The translations under genes and the position numbers were made by a program. From positions 239,179 to 303,178 of the forward strand of contig CAACVI010000001.1 of assembly GCA_900659855.1 (NCBI GenBank): a stretch of 64,000 nucleotides of DNA, given 5' to 3'. The notes under the pieces were generated by a model. That model saw only the letters and a program-made list of their open reading frames with translations, made no database searches and had not been told where the DNA came from. The DNA is from Candidatus Desulfarcum epimagneticum. Its GTDB lineage: Bacteria; Desulfobacterota; Desulfobacteria; Desulfobacterales; CR-1. Shown in pieces: positions 54,811 to 63,996 of the stretch (positions are counted from its first letter, which is position 1; the number at the start of each line of letters is the position of its first letter).

Positions 54811-56120
54811 GATTTATTCCGCGCATTGTTCTCTGTTATCCGTCGTTTTCCGGTCACGCATTCGTGGATCAGGGATTTTCGGTATTGTTTCAGGGTTGAA
54901 ATTTGCTCAGACAAATTACTTTGCATATTGTCTAATGCTTTCATTTTAATATCCAAATACTGGACAATCAGTTGTTGTTCCCTAACTGAAGGAACAGTCA
55001 CGGGCAAATAATCATATTTGGTCGCGCTGATATTTTGTATAGTCGCTTGAGTAAAAATAACATTTTTCCAAGCAAAATAAGCATGTGATTTGGAAAAATA
55101 ATAGAGATATTTTGGGACCAATTTTATTTTATTGGTTCTTGCTCTAATCAAGTAGCCAGCAAAACATGCCAGCCCCTTGTAGCCACTAAATAAAAAAGTC
55201 TTCCCGACTGTGGCTCCGCTTCGCGCAAAAAGTAAATCTCCTTCTTCTAAATAGTAACCTATAGCCTTGTCAGGAGGTAATGATTTAAATGCTTCTGGCT
55301 TTAGTGTTCCACTATCACCAAAGTCAGTAATCCTAATATATCTTGGGTATTCTGGATCGTCTAACTCGGCAGCTTCATTTGTTCCATACATTAAAGGTTG
55401 CGAAAGCAGCCGTTTAAGTTTTTCAATGACCCAATGTTGAGGCATTTTCCCAATCCACTCCACCCCCGAATCCTTCAACTCCACAGAATCATCCAGTCCA
55501 CGGGTGACGGCCTTATGGATAATCGATTTACGCAGATCATCCAGAATTTCAAGCTGCTTTTGTTTGGCTTCTATGACTTTATCAATGGTTGCGCAGGTTT
55601 TGTCGAGGTAGGCGGCAATTTTGCGTTGTTTTTTGACAGTCGGGACAGATATTTCAAGATACCCCATTTGACGCGAACCAACTGATGGCACAGGTCCAGG
55701 ATTTGCGATATATGAAATATCAAATGTTTGATTCACAAGATAATATAAATATTTGGACGATAGCACATTATGATCAATTACATATCCCATCATATTGTTA
55801 TCAATACAAGAACTCATCGACAACAACTTATATCTATTTAATTTTACTGCTTCACCCACTTTTGCAAATACAAGAGTATTTTTCGGGAAAATAAAAGCAC
55901 CAAGCTTTAATGCAGTTTCATGAGAAATATAATGTTCTGTTTTCGACAAAAAAAAATCATTTTCCTGAAGGTCTTTAACCTTATAAAAAGGAAATTCTAA
56001 GCCAGATAAACCTTGTGCTGCTATTGGAAATCCTGCACCTCCTTTTAGAAGACCAAACCTTTTGAGAGGAACTATCCTCCAATCTGTGAGCTTATTATCA
56101 TGCCATATCTCTTTTATCAC
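54807..56120 (-). CDS. hsdS: Type I restriction specificity subunit S
   Basis: About 437 residues with two target recognition domains. Each is followed by the conserved helix: RKIAAYLDKTCATIDKVIEAK and the PSVREQQLIVQYLDIKMKAL stretch. I start it at GTG 56120, which overlaps the hsdM stop as GTGA and has a GAGGGAAAG ribosome site; a longer ATG frame at 56174 is unlikely. It determines which sequence is methylated and cut. Confidence 0.9.
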   Translation of the reverse strand: MIKEIWHDNKLTDWRIVPLKRFGLLKGGAGFPIAAQGLSGLEFPFYKVKDLQENDFFLSKTEHYISHETALKLGAFIFPKNTLVFAKVGEAVKLNRYKLLSMSSCIDNNMMGYVIDHNVLSSKYLYYLVNQTFDISYIANPGPVPSVGSRQMGYLEISVPTVKKQRKIAAYLDKTCATIDKVIEAKQKQLEILDDLRKSIIHKAVTRGLDDSVELKDSGVEWIGKMPQHWVIEKLKRLLSQPLMYGTNEAAELDDPEYPRYIRITDFGDSGTLKPEAFKSLPPDKAIGYYLEEGDLLFARSGATVGKTFLFSGYKGLACFAGYLIRARTNKIKLVPKYLYYFSKSHAYFAWKNVIFTQATIQNISATKYDYLPVTVPSVREQQLIVQYLDIKMKALDNMQSNLSEQISTLKQYRKSLIHECVTGKRRITENNARNKS

Positions 56121-58186
56121 CGACTTTCCCTCAACCCCTTCAAAATCTCCCCAGCCTCTTTCTCCAAAGCCCAAAATTCCTCCAAAAGCTCATCCGCAGG
56201 CTTTGGCGGCTCGTATTTATAAAAATACTTGTTTGGCAATATCTCGTAACCCAACTGGGGGCTGTCCTTCCAGCGAACAATGGGTTTGGCGATTTCCCGT
56301 TTGAGAAATTCTTCAATATCTTCGCCGTATGGGATATATTCATGGTCCGAAACATAATGACGGTGGGTGAATTCAGGGTGAACATACAACTTTTTAATAA
56401 AATCCTTGATCGCCCTGTTTTTTTCTTTGGCCGTTTTGAGATTCTCCGTCAAACCGGCAATCTCAACGGCAAAAGAGTCTTTCACCTTTTTTTCAAACAG
56501 TTTCGGAAAACTGTCTTTCGGGCCAAGGGTAAAACGGATTTCCCGGTCAACCGAATTGAGCTTCAAACGGATGCGAAAATCAATGTCGGAGTCATAAAAC
56601 TGCTGTTCTTTTTTGATATTGGCCGGTGTAAACGACTTCACATACGGTTCGGTAAGCCAGGCGGGCTCATCGTTTTTATCGGTTTGCCAGAAGACCACAC
56701 TCACCTTGTGATAGGCAAAATCCGTGTTTTTAAAAATTTTGACATGCTCATTTCCCCGAAGATCGGCCTCGTCTTTTCTGAGCCATTCCACAATCTGTCG
56801 GCGGTGACGGCTCAAAATACGGTTTCGTTTATTTCCGAATGATTTTGGCTCCTTGTCAAACTGTTTTCTCGCGTCAATGATCCTGGTCCGTCGCTTCCGA
56901 GACGCCGGTTTATTATTGGTCAACAGCCAGATATAGGTGTAAATGCCGGTGTTATAAAACAACTGGTCGGGCAGCATGACAATGGCGTCCAGCCAGTCAT
57001 TTTCCAGAATCCAGCGGCGGATTTCGCTCTCGCCGGAGCCGCAGTCGCCATTGGACAAAGGGGAGCCATTAAAAATAATGGCGATTCGGCTCCCTCCCTG
57101 CTTGACCGGCTTCATCTTGGAAAGCATGGTTTGCAGGAAAAGAAACGCTCCGTCATTGGAACGCGGCATGCCGGCCTTGTAGCGGGTGGCCTCAAACTTT
57201 TTTGCCTCTTTCTGATAACCGTCTTTGCCGCCCCAGGTGACGCCAAAGGGAGGATTGCTGAGCATAAAATCAAACTTATGCCGCGCTTCGGCCAACTGAT
57301 CCCCCGGCTCCCGGCTTTGCGCGGAATGGGGAATCAGCGAATTTCCATAGAAAACCTCGGCCTGCTCATCGCCTTTGATCAGCATATCGGATTGGCATAT
57401 GGCGTAGTTTCCGGGTTGAAGCTCGTGGCCGTGAACGGTGACAAACCGTTCCACCTCTTTTTTTTCCTGATCGCTTGCGGACTTGTCCAGCAGATGTTCC
57501 TTGGCAATAGACAACATGCCGCCGGTTCCGCAGGCGGGGTCATAAATCGAGACATGCTTTTTCGGCAATGGAATATCAAGCGCCTCCACCATCAGCCGGA
57601 TCACCTCGCGGGGGGTGAAGTGCTCTCCGGCCTCCTCGCCGCTTTGTTCTGAAAAGCGCCGCAGCAGCTCTTCATAGATATACCCCATTTCAAGGTTGGA
57701 CAGATGATCCGGCCCCAAATTTTCATTGGCGTACTGGCGTAAAATCGGCGCAAGCCGGGCATTTTTCACCATGCGGCCCACCATGGCCCGATAATCAAAA
57801 TGGTCAATGATGTCCTGAACGTTTCTGGAAAAGCCTTTAAGATAGTCTCGGAAATTTTTTTCCATCAAGGTCGGATCTTCTTGACAGATGGCTGAAAGCG
57901 TCCAGTTGGAGCTATTGGAAAATGGCGTTTTTTGGGGATTTCGCTCAAGCTTTTTCACAAGGTCTGCAAGGGCGTCTTCTTTTATATCCGGGCGGTTTTT
58001 TAAAATTTCAGCCGTCTGTTTTTCCCGCCATGAGAGCAACACGCACTCCAACCGACGAATCACAATGATGGGCAAAATAACGCTCTGATACTCATACGCC
58101 TTGAACTTGCCCCGCAACCGTTCCGCCGATTTCCATATTTCATTGGCAAGGTTATTCAGCTTGCCTTTGTTCAATATATTTTTCAT
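56117..58186 (-). CDS. hsdM: Type I restriction-modification methyltransferase subunit M
   Basis: A 689-residue N6-adenine methyltransferase subunit. The N-terminal HsdM helical domain (KLNNLANEIWKSAERLRGKF) is followed by SAM motif I YDPACGTGGML near 215 and catalytic motif IV SNPPFGVTWGG near 308. The extended C-terminal 200 residues go beyond the classical HsdM length. First gene of the operon hsdM-hsdS-zeta-small protein-hsdR-radC. Confidence 0.94.
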   Translation of the reverse strand: MKNILNKGKLNNLANEIWKSAERLRGKFKAYEYQSVILPIIVIRRLECVLLSWREKQTAEILKNRPDIKEDALADLVKKLERNPQKTPFSNSSNWTLSAICQEDPTLMEKNFRDYLKGFSRNVQDIIDHFDYRAMVGRMVKNARLAPILRQYANENLGPDHLSNLEMGYIYEELLRRFSEQSGEEAGEHFTPREVIRLMVEALDIPLPKKHVSIYDPACGTGGMLSIAKEHLLDKSASDQEKKEVERFVTVHGHELQPGNYAICQSDMLIKGDEQAEVFYGNSLIPHSAQSREPGDQLAEARHKFDFMLSNPPFGVTWGGKDGYQKEAKKFEATRYKAGMPRSNDGAFLFLQTMLSKMKPVKQGGSRIAIIFNGSPLSNGDCGSGESEIRRWILENDWLDAIVMLPDQLFYNTGIYTYIWLLTNNKPASRKRRTRIIDARKQFDKEPKSFGNKRNRILSRHRRQIVEWLRKDEADLRGNEHVKIFKNTDFAYHKVSVVFWQTDKNDEPAWLTEPYVKSFTPANIKKEQQFYDSDIDFRIRLKLNSVDREIRFTLGPKDSFPKLFEKKVKDSFAVEIAGLTENLKTAKEKNRAIKDFIKKLYVHPEFTHRHYVSDHEYIPYGEDIEEFLKREIAKPIVRWKDSPQLGYEILPNKYFYKYEPPKPADELLEEFWALEKEAGEILKGLRESR

Positions 58187-58369
58187 CCATTATTTCCGTT
58201 TGATTTTTTGACCAAAATCCCTATAATTAACAAAAATCGGGCGTTATGTTAATATTTATTTTTATAAAACTCAAGAAACTTTTAAGCCGGGAAAAAAAAG
58301 AGAACCGGCATGACCGCGGCCTTGACAGGAGATACGGATTCCGGATGCCGCCCTGCGGGCGGGTTTGTC

Positions 58370-58399
58370 TTGACGAAATCACATCAAAACATGTAAGAT
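58370..58399 (+). promoter_or_regulatory. hemL promoter
   Basis: TTGACG (58370-58375), an 18-bp spacer, and TAAGAT (58394-58399), about 80 bases before the hemL start. Confidence 0.55.
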
Positions 58400-58477
58400 G
58401 GCCGAAACGATTGGAAAGAACGGGAAAAATTTCTTAGCGTGGCATATGGCTTTTATGAAAACCAAGGATTGAAAAAA

Positions 58478-59764
58478 ATGAAAACGGAAAAATCGCGAAA
58501 ACTGTTCAGACAGGCGCTGGAGCGGATGCCGGGCGGGGTGAACAGCCCGGTCCGCGCGTGCAAATCCGTGGGGGACGAGCCGGTGTTCATCGAAAGGGCG
58601 TCGGGCTCCCGCATGTTCGACGCGGACGGAAACGAATATATCGATTACATCGGCTCCTGGGGCCCCATGATCCTGGGGCACGGGGACCCGAATGTGATCG
58701 CGGCGGTTTCGGAAGCTTTGAAAAAGGGGCTCAGCTTCGGGGCGCCCTGCGAGCTGGAAATCCGGCTGGCGGAGATGATCATGGACGCCGTGGATTCCAT
58801 CGAGATGGTCCGCATGGTCAATTCCGGCACCGAGGCCGCCATGAGCGCCATCCGCCTGGCCCGGGGATTCACCGGGAAAAATCTCGTGATCAAATTCGAC
58901 GGATGCTACCACGGTCACGGCGACGCGCTTCTGGTGGAGGCCGGATCCGGCGTGGCCACCCTGGGAATCCCGGGCAGCCCCGGCGTTCCCGAGTCCTTCG
59001 CGGCCCAGACCCTTTCCCTTCCCTACAACGACGCGGACGCGTTTAAACAGGCGCTTGAGCGGCGGGGGGATGACGCCGCCTGCGTCATCGTGGAGCCGGT
59101 GGCCGGGAACATGGGCCTGGTCCTTCCGGAGCCGGGATTTCTGGAAACCCTTCGGGAGGAGACCCGAAAGCGGGGGGTTTTGCTGATTTTTGATGAGGTC
59201 ATGACCGGTTTCAGGGTGGCCCGGGGAGGGGCCCAGTCGCTTTTCGGGATTTCGCCGGACCTGACCTGCCTGGGCAAGATCATCGGCGGCGGCATGCCGG
59301 TGGGCGCGTACGGGGGAAAAAGAGAGATCATGGAGCGCGTGGCGCCCAGCGGGCCGGTGTACCAGGCCGGCACCCTTTCGGGGAACCCGGCGGCCATGGC
59401 GGCCGGCGCGGCCACGCTTCAGGCGCTGGGCGGGCCCGGATTTTACGAGGCGCTGGACAAAACCTCGGAGAAACTGGCCCGGGGGCTCAAGGAGGCGGCG
59501 TTGAAGGCCAAAATTGGGGCCGTGGTGAAAAGATCGGGCTCCATGCTGGGATGTTTTTTCACGGACCGGGAGGATGTCCGCGACTATGGGGACGCCAAGA
59601 CCTGCGATCTTGAGCGGTTTTCCGTCTGGCGCCGCCGGATGCTGGAAAAGGGGATTTACCTGGCGCCGTCCCAGTTTGAGGCGTGGTTTGTCTCAGCGGC
59701 CCATTCCGACGAAGACATTGACAAAACCATCGGCGCGGCCCGGGAGGTCATGGCCGCTCTTTAA
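58478..59764 (+). CDS. hemL: Glutamate-1-semialdehyde 2,1-aminomutase
   Basis: A 428-residue PLP enzyme that converts glutamate-1-semialdehyde to 5-aminolevulinate for haem and sirohaem. The start [20 protein letters not shown] is typical. The PLP lysine is Lys267 in [32 protein letters not shown] and DEVMTGFRV are further family hallmarks. I chose ATG 58478 over upstream in-frame starts on family length. yraN follows 27 bp later. Confidence 0.95.
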   Translation: MKTEKSRKLFRQALERMPGGVNSPVRACKSVGDEPVFIERASGSRMFDADGNEYIDYIGSWGPMILGHGDPNVIAAVSEALKKGLSFGAPCELEIRLAEMIMDAVDSIEMVRMVNSGTEAAMSAIRLARGFTGKNLVIKFDGCYHGHGDALLVEAGSGVATLGIPGSPGVPESFAAQTLSLPYNDADAFKQALERRGDDAACVIVEPVAGNMGLVLPEPGFLETLREETRKRGVLLIFDEVMTGFRVARGGAQSLFGISPDLTCLGKIIGGGMPVGAYGGKREIMERVAPSGPVYQAGTLSGNPAAMAAGAATLQALGGPGFYEALDKTSEKLARGLKEAALKAKIGAVVKRSGSMLGCFFTDREDVRDYGDAKTCDLERFSVWRRRMLEKGIYLAPSQFEAWFVSAAHSDEDIDKTIGAAREVMAAL

Positions 59765-59791
59765 AATCCGGGGAAAGGATTTCCAACGCCT

Positions 59792-60163
59792 GTGCCGAAC
59801 GAGAGACAGAGACTGGGAAAAAAGGGCGAGGACATCGCGGTTCGCGTCTTGAGGGAAAAGGGGCGCCGCATCCTTGAGCGCAACTACGTCACCCCGCTGG
59901 GGGAGATCGACATCATCGCAAAGGATGGCCGGACCCTGGTGTTCGTGGAGGTCAAGACCCGGCGGACCCTCCGGTACGGGAACCCCAAGCTGGCGGTGAC
60001 CCGGAAAAAACAGGTGAAGATGTCCATGGCCGCCCTTTTTTATCTGAAAAAAATGAAACAAACCCGGCAAAAAGCCCGGTTCGACGTGGTGGCCATTCAG
60101 TTTGGAGGCGGCGCTGAACAGGTGGAGATCGTGGAAAACGCCTTTGACCTGGCGTACGGCTGA
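59792..60163 (+). CDS. yraN: YraN family endonuclease-like protein (UPF0102)
   Basis: A 123-residue UPF0102 protein with a Holliday-junction-resolvase-like PD-(D/E)xK core: LGKKGEDIAVRVLREKG, GEIDIIAKDGRTLVFVEVKTR, with the catalytic Asp and ExK pair visible. Translation seems to begin at a GTG. Between hemL and rsmI; YraN is often next to rsmI. Confidence 0.88.
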   Translation: MPNERQRLGKKGEDIAVRVLREKGRRILERNYVTPLGEIDIIAKDGRTLVFVEVKTRRTLRYGNPKLAVTRKKQVKMSMAALFYLKKMKQTRQKARFDVVAIQFGGGAEQVEIVENAFDLAYG

Positions 60164-60190
60164 CCGGGCGGCCGGCGCGCGGGAGACCCC

Positions 60191-61069
60191 ATGGGGAAAA
60201 CACAGACATCGCCGGGCACACTTTATATGGTGGCCACGCCCATCGGAAACATGGACGACATCTCCTCAAGGGCGCTGGACATCCTGGGGCGTGTGGACTG
60301 GATCGCGGCGGAAGACACCCGCCGGACGGCCCGTCTCCTGTCCCGGCATCAGATCCGGGGCCGGACGCTTTCGTGCCATGAGCACAATGAAAAGGAGCGC
60401 TCGGTCTTTTTGATCCAGGAGCTTCTGGCCGGCCGGTCCGTGGCCTATGTCTCGGACGCGGGCTCCCCGGCGGTGTCCGACCCGGGCGCCCGGCTGGTGA
60501 AAGAGGCCGCTGACAACGGGATTGACGCGTCGCCCATCCCGGGGCCGTCGGCCGCCATAGCGATTTTGACGGCTTCGGGAATGAGCGCCGATTCGTTTAT
60601 GTTCGCGGGATTTTGCCCGAGAAAAAAATCCAGGCGCGAAAAAAGGCTCAAAGCGCTTGCCGAAGGCCGGGACACGCTGGTGTTTTACGAATCCCCGAAG
60701 CGGATTTTGCCCTTTCTGGACGAGATGATCGCCGTGATGGGGGACCGGGAGGCGGTTTTGGGCCGGGAGATGACCAAGCTTCATGAAGAGTTTATCCGGG
60801 GCGCCCTTTCCCATATCCGGGACGAGCTGGCCGGGCGCCCCTCGGTCAAGGGGGAGTGCGCGCTGGCGGTGTCGGGCAGCCCGCCCGAAAATGAGGACGA
60901 AAAGGACCCGGAGGCTTTGATGGCGGCCGTCCGGGACGCGCTTGGCGAGGCGTTTGAAAAGGGGGACATGACGCCTTCGCAGATATCCAGAAAAATCGCG
61001 GCCCGGTTCGGCCTGCCCCGAAGCGAGGTGTATGGCGAGGCCATGAAAATCAGACGCGAAAAAAGTTGA
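60191..61069 (+). CDS. rsmI: 16S rRNA (cytidine(1402)-2'-O)-methyltransferase
   Basis: A 292-residue RsmI. LYMVATPIGNMDDISSRALD and AEDTRRTARLLSRH open the tetrapyrrole-methylase fold, followed by YVSDAGSPAVSDPG, IPGPSAAIAILTASG and FAGFCPRKKSRREKRL. It methylates the 2'-O of C1402 in the ribosomal P site with RsmH. Its stop is four bases before a palindromic repeat. Confidence 0.93.
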   Translation: MGKTQTSPGTLYMVATPIGNMDDISSRALDILGRVDWIAAEDTRRTARLLSRHQIRGRTLSCHEHNEKERSVFLIQELLAGRSVAYVSDAGSPAVSDPGARLVKEAADNGIDASPIPGPSAAIAILTASGMSADSFMFAGFCPRKKSRREKRLKALAEGRDTLVFYESPKRILPFLDEMIAVMGDREAVLGREMTKLHEEFIRGALSHIRDELAGRPSVKGECALAVSGSPPENEDEKDPEALMAAVRDALGEAFEKGDMTPSQISRKIAARFGLPRSEVYGEAMKIRREKS

Positions 61070-61072
61070 TAA

Positions 61073-61218
61073 ACTCGTAAAAAAGTTTGGGATGGCTAAG
61101 TTAAAAAATCGATATACAAGGCGTGGCGCTTATTTTTACTTGAGGCAATACATGTAAGTATGCCTCAAGTAAAAATAAGCGCCGCAACGCAGTAGATCGG
61201 ATTTTTTACGACGCCATC
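61073..61218. repeat. Palindromic repeat family A, copy 3
   Basis: A 146-bp copy, nearly identical to the reverse complement of 2435-2579. It fills the space between convergent rsmI and asnS and overlaps the asnS stop, consistent with bidirectional termination. Confidence 0.85.
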
Positions 61219-62581
61219 AAAAGTCGATGGAGCCGGGCGTCCTGGGGAAAGGCAGCACATCCCGAATATTGGATATGCCGGTGACCATCATCATCAGCCG
61301 CTCAAACCCCATCCCGAAGCCGCTGTGCGTCACAGAGCCGTAAAGCCGGGAGTCCAGGTACCACTGGTACGGCCCGGCCGGGACGTTTTTGGCCGCCATC
61401 CGGTCTTTGAGCGCGTCCAGCCGCTCCTCTCTCTGGCTGCCCCCGATGATCTCCCCGATGCCCGGAACCAGGATGTCCATGGCGGCCACGGTTTTCCCGT
61501 CATCGTTTAAACGCATGTAAAAAGGCTTGATGGCCTCGGGATAGTCAAAAAGGATCACGGGCTTTTGAAAGATATCCTCGGTGAGACAGCGCTCGTGCTC
61601 GGACTGAAGGTCCGCCCCCCATGAAACCGGGCGCTCAAATTTTTTCCCCGAGCGCTCAAGCCGGTCCACGGCCTCGGTGTAGGAGACCCGCGCGAAATCC
61701 GACCGGGCGATTTTTTCAAGGGTTTTAATCAGATTGGGCGCCACAAACCGGTCGAAAAGCGCCAGATCGTCCATGCATTCATCCATGGCCGCGGCGGCCA
61801 GGAACTGGATCAGCTCCTCGCCCAGGTCCATGTTTCCTTCCAGATCGCAGAAGGCCATTTCCGGCTCCACCATCCAGAACTCGGCGGCGTGGCGCCGGGT
61901 GTGGGAGTTTTCGGCCCGGAAGGTCGGGCCGAAAACGTACACATCCCCCAGGGCCAGGGCGAACATCTCGGCGGAAAGTTGCCCGGACACCGACAGATGG
62001 GCGCGGGCGCCGAAAAAATCATCCCCATCGTTCCCGGAACCGTCCGCGCCCGGGGCGGCGACCCGGAACAGGGCGCCGGCCCCCTCGCAGTCGGAGCCGG
62101 TGATGATGGGGGCGTGAAGCTGGACAAATCCCCGGTCTTTGAAAAAAGTGTGGATGGCGTGGGACAAATCGGAGCGGATTCGGAAAGCGGCGCCGTATTT
62201 GTTGGTCCGGGGCCGCAAATGGGCGACGCCCCTTAAAAACGCGTCGGTGTGTCTTTTTTTTTGCAAAGGAAAGGAAGACGGCGCGATGTGAAGGGCCGCC
62301 ACTTTTTTCGCGGCGAGTTCCCATTTCTGGCCCTTTCCTTTGGACTCGATGAGATCCCCGGACACGGCGGCGGCCGACCCCGTGGTCAGGGAGCGGACAT
62401 CTTCCCATCCGTCCGAGGATGGGTCCGCCACCGCCTGGATGTTTTTCAGGCACGACCCGTCGTTGATCTCGATGAACGAAAAACCCGACGCGTCCCGCCT
62501 GGTTTTGACCCATCCTTTGACGCAAACATTTTCAAGCGGCGTTCGGGAGCCCAGCAACGCTTTGATTTTGACTCTTTTCAT
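61217..62581 (-). CDS. asnS: Asparaginyl-tRNA synthetase
   Basis: A 454-residue class IIb synthetase. The OB fold appears as VCVKGWVKTRRDASGFSFIEIND. The class II core has HAIHTFFKDRGFVQLHAPII, FRAENSHTRRHAAEFWMVEPE (motif 2), and GFGMGFERLMMMVTG (motif 3). It charges tRNA-Asn. The signature SGFGMGFERL distinguishes it from lysyl and aspartyl enzymes together with length. Confidence 0.93.
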   Translation of the reverse strand: MKRVKIKALLGSRTPLENVCVKGWVKTRRDASGFSFIEINDGSCLKNIQAVADPSSDGWEDVRSLTTGSAAAVSGDLIESKGKGQKWELAAKKVAALHIAPSSFPLQKKRHTDAFLRGVAHLRPRTNKYGAAFRIRSDLSHAIHTFFKDRGFVQLHAPIITGSDCEGAGALFRVAAPGADGSGNDGDDFFGARAHLSVSGQLSAEMFALALGDVYVFGPTFRAENSHTRRHAAEFWMVEPEMAFCDLEGNMDLGEELIQFLAAAAMDECMDDLALFDRFVAPNLIKTLEKIARSDFARVSYTEAVDRLERSGKKFERPVSWGADLQSEHERCLTEDIFQKPVILFDYPEAIKPFYMRLNDDGKTVAAMDILVPGIGEIIGGSQREERLDALKDRMAAKNVPAGPYQWYLDSRLYGSVTHSGFGMGFERLMMMVTGISNIRDVLPFPRTPGSIDF

Positions 62582-62643
62582 GTCAAAAGACGTAGCAGAA
62601 AAAACCGCTTCCGTAAAGCTTTTAAGCCGGACGCGGCGCCTGT

Positions 62644-63009
62644 TTACGACCCATCCCCGCCGTTTTTCGGATCATCGGCCGGGCTTTCATGGACCGCGCG
62701 CTCCTCAATGAGTTTCCGGGCGTTTTGATCCGGCCAGTTTTCGGCCAGGGCTCGGATGGCGGCGCTGCGCGGGCCTTTGCCCGGGTCTTTGACCGCGCGC
62801 TCCTCAATCAGTTTTCGCGTGTCGTCATCGGGCCATTTCTCGGCCAGGGCGCGAATCGCCACGATGCGCGGGCCTTCCTCTTTGTCGTGGATCGCGCGCT
62901 CCCGGATCAGTTTTCGGGACTTTTCATCCGGCCATTGGTCGGCCAGGGCGCGAATGGCGGCGCTGCGCGGACATTCTTTCGGAAAACGGGTGTGGGAAAA
63001 AAGGCGCAT
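62644..63009 (-). CDS. Small HEAT-like repeat protein
   Basis: A 121-residue protein made almost wholly of three 33-residue repeats. The first is SAAIRALADQWPDEKSRKLI; the shared core is IRALA-x-x-WPD-x-x-x-RKLI-x-ERA. The units are nearly identical, also at DNA level, so recent duplication is likely. The pattern resembles HEAT/armadillo-like repeats used for protein binding. Function unknown. Confidence 0.65.
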   Translation of the reverse strand: MRLFSHTRFPKECPRSAAIRALADQWPDEKSRKLIRERAIHDKEEGPRIVAIRALAEKWPDDDTRKLIEERAVKDPGKGPRSAAIRALAENWPDQNARKLIEERAVHESPADDPKNGGDGS

Positions 63010-63049
63010 CTTTTATTCTCCGTTATGGTTTTCGGGTTTTATTTCCATG

Positions 63050-63556
63050 TCACGCTGTGTCTTTTCCCGTATTATCGGAGTCATCCGCCCTCACACTTTG
63101 AAAAAAACTATGGGTTTCTTTCAGTATGTCTATATATTTTTCTTTGATGAAATCGGTTTTTCCCGAGTCTGGGGCTTTGCCATCCAGATCAAGATATGAA
63201 AGCTCAATTTTCAGCAATTCGAGTTTGTCGGCGGTGTCCTTATACTTCAACGACAATTCATTAAAATCAAAAAAAGCCGAAATTCCGCTGACCACTCCTG
63301 TGCACGCTGAGATAATCAATGCGATGCTGCCCACGATGTCAGGGGGGCCGCCGAAATTAAGCCCCAAAAGGATCGTCACAATGGCGGACAGTCCCAAAGC
63401 CAGGCATTTGACAATGACGCCCATTTTGCCGTTTCGTTTTTGCCTGCCCATATATTTAGTGATGGATTTATCCAGTTCGCCATGCAAAAACTCCATTTTT
63501 AATTCCGGTTTCCCTGGTTTCTCTTTTTTGTTTTCCAGAGCCGCGGTTTCAGTCAT
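63050..63556 (-). CDS. SLATT-domain membrane protein
   Basis: A predicted 168-residue protein starting MTETAALENKK with a GAGGG ribosome site; a longer frame from 63763 is unlikely. Two membrane helices (CLALGLSAIVTILLGL and GSIALIISACTGVVSGISAFF) are followed by LSLKYKDTADKLELLKIEL, the pattern of SLATT proteins. SLATT proteins are predicted pore-like effectors linked to nucleotide-signalled defence; that role is inferred here. Confidence 0.65.
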   Translation of the reverse strand: MTETAALENKKEKPGKPELKMEFLHGELDKSITKYMGRQKRNGKMGVIVKCLALGLSAIVTILLGLNFGGPPDIVGSIALIISACTGVVSGISAFFDFNELSLKYKDTADKLELLKIELSYLDLDGKAPDSGKTDFIKEKYIDILKETHSFFQSVRADDSDNTGKDTA

Positions 63557-63609
63557 GTTTCCCTCTCTTTTTTTTATTTTTTTTGTATAGCGCCTGAACG
63601 AAAATAAAA

Positions 63610-63996
63610 TTAAACGATGGCCGCTTCCTCCCCGGCCCCAAAAAGTCTGGACGTTTCCGCAAGACACTGAGACTGCTCCGAAGGCGTGACAATGGCGCCG
63701 CTCAGCCAGGGAAATTTTCGCAGAGGGGATGCCTCGTACAGGTCCGGGCCGATTTTGTTCCAATGCGTCTCATAGACCTTGCCCTCTGAAAACAGCCAGG
63801 TGTGACGGCCTCCCCGGGACACGCCGAATCCGAATTTGACCCTTTCCAGGCCGGCGATATCGGCCTCATTCAACGTGGAGGGGCCCGCGTTTTTATTGAG
63901 CTTTTGAAACGCCGGATGGGAGTCCGGGGTGACATTGTAATTGTGAACCCTGTGCTCCAGGGGGATTTTATAGTACCGGCGGGTTTTTTTCGCCAT
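63610..63996 (-). CDS. Unrecognised protein next to SLATT gene
   Basis: A 128-residue protein (MAKKTRRYYKIPLEHRVHNY, with LEASPLRKFPW-like end region YEASPLRKFPWLSG). I do not recognise the family. Segments WLFSEGKVYETHWNK and LYEASPLRKFPWLSGAI suggest a compact folded domain. It is upstream of the SLATT gene on the same strand and ends about 50 bp before it, so the two may be co-transcribed. The start codon lies four bases from the window edge, so a longer version or further operon members may lie outside. Confidence 0.5.
   Translation of the reverse strand: MAKKTRRYYKIPLEHRVHNYNVTPDSHPAFQKLNKNAGPSTLNEADIAGLERVKFGFGVSRGGRHTWLFSEGKVYETHWNKIGPDLYEASPLRKFPWLSGAIVTPSEQSQCLAETSRLFGAGEEAAIV

Noticed and set aside
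62690-62985. CRISPR-like repeats
   Set aside because: The repeats are coding, directly adjacent and 99 bp long, with no spacers. No CRISPR array is visible anywhere in the window.
62689-63147. Repetitive plus-strand frame over the HEAT-like gene
   Set aside because: Its repeats are the antisense of the 99-bp units; the minus-strand repeats have the sensible HEAT-like pattern.
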